From Hirudo medicinalis (taxonomy: Eukaryota; Annelida; Clitellata; Hirudinida; Hirudinidae), in assembly GCA_011800805.1 (NCBI GenBank), contig MPNW01000825.1, positions 49,179 to 61,407 on the forward strand: a DNA stretch of 12,229 bases. The letters run 5' to 3'. The notes beneath the pieces were generated by a model, which was not told the origin of the DNA, ran no database searches, and was given only the letters and a program-made list of their open reading frames with translations. Positions within the stretch are counted from its first letter, which is position 1; each line of letters opens with the position of its first letter. Positions 1 through 6,706 of the stretch are shown one piece after another. The translations under genes and the position numbers were made by a program.

Positions 1-27
1 AATCAATCAATCAATCAATCAATCAAT
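1..27. repeat. (AATC)n tetranucleotide microsatellite
   Basis: About six and a half uninterrupted AATC units open the window, so the array may extend beyond its left edge. It lies in non-coding AT-rich DNA. Confidence 0.95.
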
Positions 28-1075
28 TGATAGGACGTAAAATTCATTCGCACGACTCACAAGACATGCAAAGAATGCAATAACAACAGCGATCAACATA
101 CAATACACTGATTTCAATATGATTTCACAAAAACATGATTTCTATCAAACGTCTGCATGCAAACAATATAACAACAGCAACAACATTTATTTGTCGTTCA
201 AGCATTATTCCATGGACGCCATATTCGAGTTGCATGCATGGAAAGCATTTAACTGACGTGGTGCTCCAGTTGTGTTGGAAGTGAGAAGCATCGAATCTTA
301 GGGGGATTTTTGATACTGGATTTCACAGTTTAATGACTTTATTTCATTTATTTCTTTGACTTTCGTTCGCTTTGGTTTTAAATTGAATTTTACATAATTT
401 ACAAATTATAAGTTGGACTTTTATGTAATTTATAAATTTTGGCTGAAGTTTCCAATTGGATTATTCTCAATTCATAAAAAATAATATCATTAATAAATAT
501 CATTATCAATAATGATGATAATAATATTATTATTATTAATAATTATTGATTATTAAACTTGGGATTCATAACGGATATCACGAAGTAAGTAACTTTTTGA
601 ACTTGTAAATTTGAAATTTATTGAAATAAAAATGTATTAAAATAATTTAATTTTTATTGCAATAATAATGTAATGTAATAATATTATTAAATTACTTTAT
701 TTATTAATAATATTAATAATAATATTAATATATAATAATATATTAATAATATTAAAATATAATATTAATATATTATTAATAATTATAATAAAAATAATAA
801 CTTTTTTCTAAAAATTATAATGTAATAATATTATTATAATATATTAGTATTAAAATGTAATATTGTTGTAATATTAATTATTATAACAAAAATATTAACT
901 TTATTTTTATTAGAACTCGCATGAAAGTGATTATCAAAAATATGTGCGGTAATTCGTTAAAAATGAAAATATTTAAAAATACTAAATTAACACTCGTAAT
1001 TAATTAATTTTAAAGTTACGACTCAAGTCGTAGGAGGCATAGATTCATCATTACAATCGAAAGATGTTGAAGGGC
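28..1075. other. AT-rich non-coding stretch
   Basis: No convincing gene is visible. The first 310 bases are of ordinary complexity, with a TGCATGCATGG motif near 227 and a very short ORF starting in CCATGG near 211. From about 480 to 900 the sequence is almost pure A/T with ATTAATAAT-type motifs, which form many imperfect inverted repeats. I see no exon with plausible splice sites. Confidence 0.6.
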
Positions 1076-1111
1076 ATGGTAATAGTTGTCTGGGAGCCTT
1101 GATAATATTAA

Positions 1112-1191
1112 TAGTTGTTTGGTGATTATGATAGTAGTTGTCGGATGTCTGATAGTAGTTGTTTGGTGATTATGATAGTAGTTGCCGGATG
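1112..1191. repeat. Two-copy 44-bp tandem repeat
   Basis: A 36-base block beginning TAGTTGTTTGGTGATTATGA occurs at 1112-1147 and again at 1156-1191, a period of 44 bases, with one mismatch (GTCGGATG against GCCGGATG). A partial related TAGTTGTC block precedes it near 1083. It looks like local slippage; no coding role is apparent. Confidence 0.85.
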
Positions 1192-1199
1192 ACAACGCG

Positions 1200-2098
1200 A
1201 TCCCATCTGCCTACCCACTTCACGGCTAATAACAAGTCGTAATTTATAGGAATATACTTGAAAATATATTTATTAACGTAACAATGCGACTTAATGAATA
1301 ATTATTTCTAGTTTAATGTTTTAAAAAAGCACCGAACTGTCTTGTAATGGTGTCTAAATTTGAAGCCATAGGAACGTTGCTTTCAGCCACTTATCTTAAA
1401 ATTGATTCCTTTGCTCTGAGGTCATATTTTCTCGTTGCAACTTTTTTTTGTGATATAAAAACTTTAAACCTAATCAAACCTAAAATTGCTTAAAATTAAA
1501 ACAATAATAAGAATTATATTGACCAATAACAAGAATAACAATAAGCATTAACAAGGATTACATTGATACAAATTCAAGGATTACATTGAAACAAGGGACC
1601 AGTTTATTATCCTGAATAAATTTATGCATTCACTGCATTCAATGCATTCAATGTATGCATCAATTCACCATGGAGGTTGTTGGATTCACAAACGACAACG
1701 ATCCTTCAAAATCAGCAGACCGTGAAAGTTCTAAGGCGTAATAGTCTTCGTTTGTGAAAGAAGAGAATGATTAAAATATTTTACTTTAATTTCGTGCGGA
1801 AATAATTTAAGTTTATTATTACAATAATAATTAATTATTATTTTAATTAATTTATTAAAATTAAATGAATACCAACAATAGTAATAAATTAATCAACACT
1901 AATAATAATTATTGTAATTATTAATATTAATTAATTAATTAACAGTAATATTAATTTTAATAATTATAATAATGATAATATAATTGTAATATAATAATAT
2001 AAATAATTATAATAATTATAGTTACTATTATTATTATTTCTTCGACGAATGTCTTGTTGCTCTTCAAATCATTTCCTGGAAAATGCCTCCAGTGCTTG
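1200..2098. other. AT-rich non-coding stretch
   Basis: Mostly A/T-rich sequence. It contains a run of ATGCATTCA-like motifs at 1624-1660, directly upstream of a short ORF at 1670, and TAAT/ATTA-rich DNA at 1800-2030. The long minus-strand Met/Ile-rich open frame across its right end is a translation of this A/T-rich DNA and TCA repeats and is not credited. Confidence 0.55.
1670..1741 (+). CDS. Possible short ORF in strong start context (23 codons)
   Basis: The ATG sits in TTCACCATGGAG, a near-ideal metazoan start context with A at -3 and G at +4. The frame runs 23 codons, begins MEVVGF, and is rich in Asp, Asn and Ser before a TAA. It could be an upstream ORF, a micropeptide, or the start of a first exon cut at the weak donor GTGAAA near 1721. 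No family is recognised. In an AT-rich genome such a match can arise by chance, so confidence is low. Confidence 0.15.
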   Translation: MEVVGFTNDNDPSKSADRESSKA

Positions 2099-2248
2099 CT
2101 ATGTGAGGCAAACCATCGCATCCAAATAGCGAAGAAGATCATCATCATCATATTCATCATCTTCGTCATCGTCATCGTCTTCATTATCATCACCATCATC
2201 ATCATTACCCTTAATTTTTATTGATGTGAAATTACTTGAATGTAACAT
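2099..2248 (-). CDS. Possible acidic small protein or exon (49 codons)
   Basis: The minus strand carries an ATG-to-TAG frame of 49 codons. A neutral start (MLHSSNFTSIKIK) is followed by about 22 mostly Asp/Glu residues and a less biased end (LLRYLDAMVCLT). The acidic part is the antisense of a TCA/TCG-rich repeat at about 2140-2205, so repeat translation is the simplest explanation. In favour of coding, GAT/GAC/GAA codons are mixed instead of pure, and a non-repetitive tail stays in frame. No homologue is recognised. Confidence 0.2.
   Translation of the reverse strand: MLHSSNFTSIKIKGNDDDGDDNEDDDDDEDDEYDDDDLLRYLDAMVCLT
2140..2208. repeat. Imperfect TCA/TCG/TCT trinucleotide repeat
   Basis: An interrupted trinucleotide tract of TCA with TCG, TCT and CCA variants. 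It encodes poly-Asp/Glu on the minus strand in one frame and poly-Met in another, which accounts for the long open frames across it. Confidence 0.9.
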
Positions 2249-2249
2249 G

Positions 2250-2950
2250 ACCCACAAATGCGAATATTCCTAGGATTACAATTCACCAGTGCAATCGATT
2301 GGGCATTCAATTTTAATGACTTTAGACTTTAGACTTTAATGATTCACTAAAAATATTTATCTGCAATTAAAAAGAAAATGCGTTGTGAAAATGATATCTG
2401 AATAAATGAAAGATATTCTTTTTATCGGATGAAATAAAAATAATTGTCACCATAAATTCATTTGGTTGCCATTCAATGCTTTCCAGGAAGATCAGTTTGT
2501 TCGAGTTTGAAGGAAATATTAAAAATGGAATAAAAATTAATCTTTTTATTTCTTTGGAATTCGTTTTATTTAAAAAAATCTCTGAGAAACTCAAGAATGC
2601 ACCAAGTGAAGGTTTTTCATTGATTTTCTGTTTCAAAGATGTTCCTCACGACAACAAATAAATGAAATTGTAAACAAATGCATAAATATTCCACTTCCTC
2701 CTCAGGTGTTTCATTTTAAATCATTTTATTTGAGAATAATTTATTTTATTTGAGAATAATTTATCGAATCTAACTCGTCACAATAATTTGTTCCACGATT
2801 TCGAATCATTTTCGTGAAAATTAAATTTATTTTCGGTAAAAATGTTTCTGAATATTGCAAAGGAAGGACGTATCCATGCACTTAAAGTACTTCAATTAAA
2901 ATATATTTGCACCATGAAAAGCCATTTTAAGAACACCGTTTACTTTTCTT
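2250..2950. other. Non-coding stretch with one weak 61-codon ORF
   Basis: AT-rich, with a GACTTTA triplication near 2324 and a duplicated TTTCATTTTA/TTTGAGAATAATTTAT block near 2710-2762. Both strands have short open frames around 2367-2661; the plus frame starts at ATG 2476 and is rich in Phe, Lys, Ile and Leu. Neither shows a motif or convincing splice sites, so neither is called a gene. Confidence 0.5.
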
Positions 2951-2952
2951 TT

Positions 2953-3088
2953 ATAATGTTTTAAATGTTTAAATATTTTAAATGTTTTAAATGTTTAAAT
3001 ATTTTACATGTTTTAAATGTTTAAATGTTTTAAATGTTTTAAATGTTTTAAATGTTTTAAATGTTTTAAATGTTTAAATGTTTTAAAT
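2953..3088. repeat. TTTTAAATG minisatellite (9-10 bp units)
   Basis: About a dozen copies of TTTTAAATG or TTTAAATG stand in tandem, with a few ATATTTTA and ACATGTTTTA variants toward the left. It is purely A/T apart from the single G of each unit. No coding role. Confidence 0.9.
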
Positions 3089-3194
3089 AATTTTTATTTA
3101 TTATATTTTAATAAGTAATATTTAATTGTTTTATAACATTAAAAATTTCCGCGGATTAATTTTAATTTAAAAAAATTTAATTCAACGACATTTC

Positions 3195-3404
3195 TTGAAG
3201 ATTGCAAATATTGAATTTAACAAATTGAATTCAAAATGTAAGAATTTCGTCCTGGTAATCCCCAACAATTGGATTGAGAATATTACAATAGAAATGAGAA
3301 ACATTGGTAATTTAAGAACATGCACGTGCTCTGTTCAGCAGGTATCCATTTCTGGGGTGCAGCTGGAGAAACATGGAGACATGGAAATACATTTCAGTTG
3401 CTAG
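3195..3404 (+). CDS. Weak ORF or possible exon (about 69 codons)
   Basis: A plus frame stays open from a TTG at 3195 to a TAG at 3402-3404; the only internal ATG is late. Composition is less repetitive than neighbouring frames, with TCTCSVQQ and IENITIEMRN stretches, and CAG-GTATCC near 3340 could act as a splice donor. GCTCTGTTCAGCAG at the same place could instead be an acceptor. No domain is recognised and there is no strong start. Chance openness remains likely. Confidence 0.15.
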   Translation: MKIANIEFNKLNSKCKNFVLVIPNNWIENITIEMRNIGNLRTCTCSVQQVSISGVQLEKHGDMEIHFSC

Positions 3405-3503
3405 TTATTTTGCAAGCTGCATTCATTCAGCCAAGCATTATTTATCTACTCATTAATTCTGAGGCTCTTCTTAGGTCCAAAAAAAATGTTTAACAAACTT
3501 GAA

Positions 3504-3702
3504 AGCATCATCATCATCATCATCAAAACCGTCAGTGTCATCATCATCATTAGGTGGCTTACCACTGCCTTGTGAAGGAACCATGTAGTTACTCTTCCTC
3601 CTACTCCTCCTCCTCCTCATCATCATCATCATCGAGCCATCATCATCATCGTAGTCGTTATCTGCATCGTCATCATAATTTTGATCAGCATCATCATCAA
3701 CA
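3504..3702. repeat. TCA/TCC/TCG trinucleotide-repeat region
   Basis: Several tracts of TCA (3507-3526, 3540-3550, 3617-3635, 3638-3651) alternate with TCC (3595-3616) and mixed TCG/TCA to about 3702. Depending on frame the plus strand gives poly-Ser and poly-His; the minus strand gives poly-Asp in one frame. The tract lies directly 5' of the candidate first exon at 3705 and would be its 5' leader if that exon is real. Confidence 0.9.
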
Positions 3703-3704
3703 CG

Positions 3705-3793
3705 ATGATCGGCTCCTTGGAGGAGGACAGTGTACTGGATGCGGACCTCATCGACGAAGAACTTGGTTTCAGAGACAGCAACGAACCTTCCTC
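3705..3793 (+). CDS. Candidate first coding exon, acidic N terminus
   Basis: An ATG at 3705 opens a 29-codon non-repetitive frame, MIGSLEEDSVL through ELGFRDSNEPS, rich in Asp/Glu. It ends two bases into a codon at the donor CTC|GTGAGT (3794-3799), a strong consensus match. The frame upstream is repeat-derived and closes at a stop near 3570, so the exon would start here. The end phase fits two downstream acceptors: 4531, and the Hv1 S1 exon at 6576. In the second case its ELGFRD would sit where vertebrate Hv1 has LDFRG just before S1, which is suggestive only. An antisense exon over the same DNA (see Part 2) is the main rival reading. Confidence 0.4.
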
Positions 3794-3809
3794 GTGAGTT
3801 TCTTACCTA

Positions 3810-4228
3810 AGAATTAATAAATTAAATAATTTTATAAATTAAATAATTTTATAAATTAAATGTTTTATGAATTAATAAATTATTTTGTGAATTAATAAAT
3901 TCCTATTTATGTATAAATTATTTAGGAATTTATTAATTAAATCATTTTTGAATTATTTTTGAATGAATGAATGAAATAATTAATTTTTATAATTAAATAA
4001 ATATTTTTTTACGAATTTATCAAATATCGAACAATATGCTTTGTACATCAATTTCATGTTTGTTTCAAATTGTTCTGACTCTGTAAAATTTATAATAATA
4101 AAATAATATAAATTTTTTAATGAAAAAATATGGAAATAATGAAAGTGCTAGTAATGTAATAATATTTGTATTAATGGTGTATATCTGAGTATATATTTGG
4201 GATAAATAATTTAGGATACATATTTTAA
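3810..4228. other. Non-coding AT-rich stretch, probably intron
   Basis: Begins just after the 3794 donor. It holds AATTAAATAATTTTATAA repeats at 3818-3860, a GAATGAATGAATG motif near 3960, and otherwise plain A/T-rich sequence. No exon is visible. If the exon at 3705 is real, this is its intron. Confidence 0.5.
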
Positions 4229-4490
4229 GGATATATATGTTATATCCTTGTGTTAATATGTTATATCCTTGTGTTAATATGTTATATCCTTGTGTTAATA
4301 TGTTATATCCTTGTGTTAATATGTTATATCCTTGTGTTAATATGTTATATCCTTGTGTGAATATGTTATATCCTTGTGTTAATATGTTATATCCTTGTGT
4401 TAATATGTTATATCCTTGTGTTAATATGTTATATCCTTGTGTTAATATGTTACATCCTTGTAATAATATGTTATATCCTTGTGTTAATAT
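4229..4490. repeat. 21-bp minisatellite, about 12 copies
   Basis: The unit ATGTTATATCCTTGTGTTAAT is repeated about twelve times with few changes: one GTGTGAAT variant near 4357 and one diverged copy near 4447-4467 reading TTACATCCTTGTAATAAT. Because 21 is a multiple of three and the unit has stop-free frames on both strands, it produces long artefactual ORFs, MLYPCVN repeats on plus and YNILTQG repeats on minus. It ends 40 bases before the acceptor of the exon at 4531, so it is probably intronic. Confidence 0.95.
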
Positions 4491-4530
4491 GCATCTCCAG
4501 TTTGTGACCTCATTTGCAAACACCTCTCAG

Positions 4531-4733
4531 ACAGAAGAGTTTGAAAGCAGCTTACAATTCGCAAAAGCATCCCATTGATTGTTGCACTCTTACCGTTCGT
4601 AAAGACGCTCAGACCACTTTTACAGAAGTTCTTTATCCACCTGTCCCAGAAAAGAGTGACGTAGTTGTGTGCACGCGTTTGTTACAAATTACAGCATTGT
4701 CTTCTGAACACCATCTGCACACGGATTGTCATC
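4531..4733 (+). CDS. Candidate internal exon, Cys/His-containing protein of unknown family
   Basis: The frame between acceptor ACCTCTCAG| (4530) and donor C|GTAAGT (4734-4739) is open for 67 codons and has well-mixed composition: SLKAAYNSQ, then DCCTLTVRKDAQTTF, YPPVPEKSDVVVC and EHHLHTDCHR. The other two plus frames are closed early. It begins at codon position 3 and ends after position 1, so it joins in phase to the exon ending at 3793 (giving Ser). Without splicing the frame ends KFC-stop at 4747. The spacing of Cys and the final HLHTDCH loosely recall zinc-binding clusters in some mobile-element-associated animal proteins, but I do not recognise a named family. Its length is not a multiple of three, so inclusion or skipping would change the downstream frame. 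Confidence 0.45.
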
Positions 4734-4739
4734 GTAAGT

Positions 4740-5022
4740 TCTGCTGACATTTTGCATTTGATCTCGGCTGTAATTCGTGAGATCCAAGTTTACATCTCAC
4801 TTGCACCAACAACAATGTTTTAGTCGCTATTACACTTTCTTTCTTAATTTTTTTTTGTCTCCACTTGGTCTAATATTAAATAATAATAATAATCAATTAT
4901 TTTTTTATCAATTTATGATTTTCAGATAATCGGGTATTTTTAAATTAATTCTTAAATAATGGATTATTATCAGGAATGTATTTTTACTTTATCACAAGCA
5001 GTATGCGTTAGATTGTTAAACT
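4740..5022. other. Non-coding AT-rich stretch, probably intron
   Basis: Follows the 4734 donor. It holds a T8 run near 4849, a short AATAATAAT tract near 4880, and nothing resembling an exon. Confidence 0.5.
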
Positions 5023-5142
5023 GTCAATGTTAATGTTAATGTTAATGTTAATGTTAATGTCAATGTTAATGTTAATGTTAATGTTAATGTTAATGTTAAT
5101 GTTAATGTTAATGTCAATGTTAATGTTAATGTTAATGTTAAT
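5023..5142. repeat. (GTTAAT)20 hexanucleotide array
   Basis: Twenty head-to-tail six-base units, all GTTAAT except three GTCAAT variants at 5023, 5059 and 5113, that is units 1, 7 and 16. No decay is otherwise visible, so the array is young or kept uniform by slippage. It is not the TTAGGG animal telomere repeat. It adjoins a LINE-end-like fragment at 5150. Confidence 0.95.
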
Positions 5143-5145
5143 GTG

Positions 5146-5180
5146 TTAACCTAAGCATGGAGCCCGGGACTAAGCTACTT
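5146..5180 (-). mobile_element. Possible inverted fragment of a LINE 3' end
   Basis: Read on the minus strand, the block gives TTAGTCCCGGGCTCCATG followed by CTTAGG. The 3' region of the LINE at 12060-12092 reads TTAGTCCCGCGG, then a short insertion, then GAGCCATGATTGAGG. The shared order TTAGTCCCG..GG..CCATG.TT.AGG suggests a related 3' untranslated region in the opposite orientation. The hexamer array would then be its tail. The match is short, so this is tentative. Confidence 0.3.
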
Positions 5181-5203
5181 TTATTCGTGATGGTTTAATT
5201 ACA

Positions 5204-5290
5204 TTATTATATTCTAATATTACCAAGTTATTATATTTTTATATTACCAAGTTATTATATTTTTATATTACCAAATTATTATATTACCAT
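5204..5290. repeat. 24-bp tandem repeat, three and a half copies
   Basis: Copies of a TTATTATATTTTTATATTAC-type unit ending CAAG or CAAA lie at 5204-5227, 5228-5251 and 5252-5275, with a shortened fourth. Differences between copies are only two to three bases. Non-coding. Confidence 0.9.
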
Positions 5291-5660
5291 ATTATTATAT
5301 AATTCTTATTAGCTTGTTATTAAGATTACAATTACAACTCCCAATAATATGTAAATAATCAATTACATTCATTAAGACATTTATATAATTGAAATATTTG
5401 TTTAAAGATTTTTAATTTCTTTCAAAAACTTCTGAATTTCCAGGTATTTTTAAAATAATTAAAAAGTAAATGTTTTTAAACAATATTTTAGATGATCATC
5501 CGTAATTATGAGATAAAATCAATAAAACAAACAAAATCAACTTGAAAAATATCAACCATCGGAAATGGAATTTGAAAGAACGCAGAAACCATAGAATTGT
5601 ATGAAAGTAAAGATTAAAGTAATCGTCTGACATTGCAATGACATGAGATGTTTGCTGCCA
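5291..5660. other. Non-coding stretch, no gene seen
   Basis: AT-rich sequence of moderate complexity. TTTCCAGGTATT at 5438-5449 is an isolated acceptor-like motif but is followed immediately by stops in useful frames. Nothing further is supported. Confidence 0.5.
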
Positions 5661-5690
5661 AATGTTTGTTTCCAGAATGTTTGTTTCCAG
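5661..5690 (+). repeat. Exactly duplicated 15-bp splice-acceptor sequence
   Basis: AATGTTTGTTTCCAG occurs twice with no gap, at 5661-5675 and 5676-5690. Each copy is a good acceptor (T-rich, ending CAG). As the period is 15, use of either site would keep the same frame and add or remove five residues. Confidence 0.75.
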
Positions 5691-5797
5691 CCCAAGACTC
5701 CATCAATCACCATCAATCACCATCAATCACCATCAATCACCATTTGCCTGAGAAAGTTCAATTGCTCCCACAAGGGAGCATCAAGAACATCCTCTGA
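5691..5797 (+). CDS. Possible terminal exon
   Basis: After the duplicated acceptor, the frame that completes the codon left open at 4733 runs CAA GAC TCC and onward for 34 codons to TGA at 5795-5797. The first half is four 10-bp CATCAATCAC repeats (5701-5740), read as INHHQSPSITINHH, followed by a less repetitive LPEKVQLLPQGSIKNIL. Joined to 3705-3793 and 4531-4733 it would close a 132-residue protein (399 coding bases including the stop). Phase agreement is the main support and arises by chance one time in three. No polyadenylation signal AATAAA is seen until about 6124. Confidence 0.25.
5701..5743. repeat. (CATCAATCAC)4 tandem repeat
   Basis: Four perfect 10-bp copies plus a partial fifth. 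It would be inside the possible terminal exon 5691-5797, where the 10-base period cycles the reading frame. Confidence 0.95.
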
Positions 5798-5799
5798 TT

Positions 5800-6233
5800 T
5801 TCAGAAATTACTCTAAAATTATATTTCAAAAAAGATTTATGTAATTCTTATTTAAATCTTATTAATTAGTTCTTATTTTTATTTAATCATTGCATTTACA
5901 ACTGCAATTATTTAAAAATAACAATTTTTATTCACGATTGTTAAATAATTTAAAAGTATGTTCGAGTGTTGCATGGAAAATCAGTTGTGAGTAAAAACAC
6001 AAATCAACTCACAATTCATAACAATGTCATCAATTCGTTTCAATTACTCAATAATGTTATCAATTAAAATGCATTAATACCTAATTAATTCATTAATCCA
6101 TTAATTTATGAAAATATTATGCAAATAAAAGTTTATTAATTTCAATGGAAATACAATTATTTGTTCTATTCGAATAATAGAAAATATGTTTGAAGAAGGC
6201 AGATAAGATTCCATATTTGTGTTCAAAAGTGGA
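5800..6233. other. Non-coding stretch, no gene seen
   Basis: AT-rich with no repeat above a few units and no plausible exon. An AATAAA at 6124-6129 is the first polyadenylation-type hexamer downstream of the possible terminal exon. Confidence 0.5.
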
Positions 6234-6270
6234 CCAATGAAGCCTGCCTTCATTATGCTAAGTGACGTCA
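6234..6270 (+). promoter_or_regulatory. CCAAT box and full CRE palindrome
   Basis: CCAAT at 6234-6238 (GGACCAATGA) is followed 24 bases later by the complete CRE palindrome TGACGTCA at 6263-6270. The pairing of an NF-Y-type and a CREB/ATF-type site within 40 bases is common in animal promoters. It lies about 310 bases upstream of the Hv1 S1 exon. No TATA box or start site is obvious, so promoter function is inferred. Confidence 0.4.
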
Positions 6271-6438
6271 TTTTGTAAAATATGTCTCAAATCATGCAAA
6301 CATAAATTTTGTTGTAATTCTACACTAAAATAGCTTCGTTGCATGCACTCAGCAGTGCAAGCTATGTTTTGTTTGAATAAATATTTGAAATATTCCATTA
6401 AATGGGAACCTGCAACAATAAATACAAACGTGAAACAG

Positions 6439-6554
6439 AATCAATAAACGGATCAATAAACAAATCAATAAACGGATTAACAAACCAATAAACGGATTAA
6501 CAAATCAATAAACAAATCAATAAACGGATTAACAAATCAATAAACGGATTAACA
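6439..6554. repeat. 20-bp minisatellite next to the S1 exon
   Basis: About four full copies of AAATCAATAAACGGATTAAC and shortened copies lacking GGATTAAC. The final copy places TTAAC, a match to the branch-point consensus YTNAY, with its A at 6552, 23 bases before the acceptor AG at 6574-6575. The repeat may therefore have supplied or multiplied branch points for the S1 exon. Confidence 0.9.
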
Positions 6555-6575
6555 AGTTCAAGAAACTTATTCCAG

Positions 6576-6700
6576 ATGTCGCGGCAAGACTCTGAAGATT
6601 TTGGAATGCAAACCTGTTCAAATCGCTCTTTGCATCCTCATGATCCTTGATGCTGCTGTCGTTATCGCTGAGATCCTGCTGGATCTTCACTCACTCCGCA
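6576..6700 (+). CDS. HVCN1: Voltage-gated proton channel Hv1, exon with transmembrane segment S1 (partial)
   Basis: Between acceptor TTATTCCAG| (6575) and donor GCA|GTGAGT (6701-6706) one frame reads CRGKTLKILECKPVQIALC, then ILMILDAAVVIAEILLDLHSLR. This matches the Hv1 S1 helix and its basic cytoplasmic lead-in. From memory of human HVCN1 the pattern Q..(6)LDA...V.AE..LDL is shared, with about 11 of 30 positions identical. The aspartate of LDA corresponds to the proton-selectivity residue (Asp112 in human), and the later Glu and Asp of AE..LD are also present. Hv1 is a voltage-sensor-only channel that extrudes protons across plasma or phagosomal membranes. The exon starts at codon position 3 and ends after position 1; an in-frame TAA upstream (near 6549) shows it must be spliced. 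S2-S4 and the coiled coil are not found in the window. TMEM266 or VSP-type sensors are less good matches. Confidence 0.75.
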
Positions 6701-6706
6701 GTGAGT

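Noticed and set aside
1957..2205. 82-codon Met/Ile-rich minus ORF
   Set aside because: Produced by TCA-repeat and A/T-rich DNA; composition is unlike a protein. The acidic frame on the same strand is more plausible.
3554..3817. Ser/His-rich plus ORF
   Set aside because: Mostly translated TCC/TCA repeat, and it runs through the strong donor at 3794 in a different frame from the candidate exon.
4065..4578. Long repeat-peptide ORFs on both strands (YNILTQG and MLYPCVN repeats)
   Set aside because: They are the two translations of the 21-bp minisatellite, whose period is a multiple of three. No proper start, domain or flanking conservation is seen.
5023..5142. Interstitial telomere repeat
   Set aside because: The unit is GTTAAT, not TTAGGG, TTAGG or another known animal telomere repeat.
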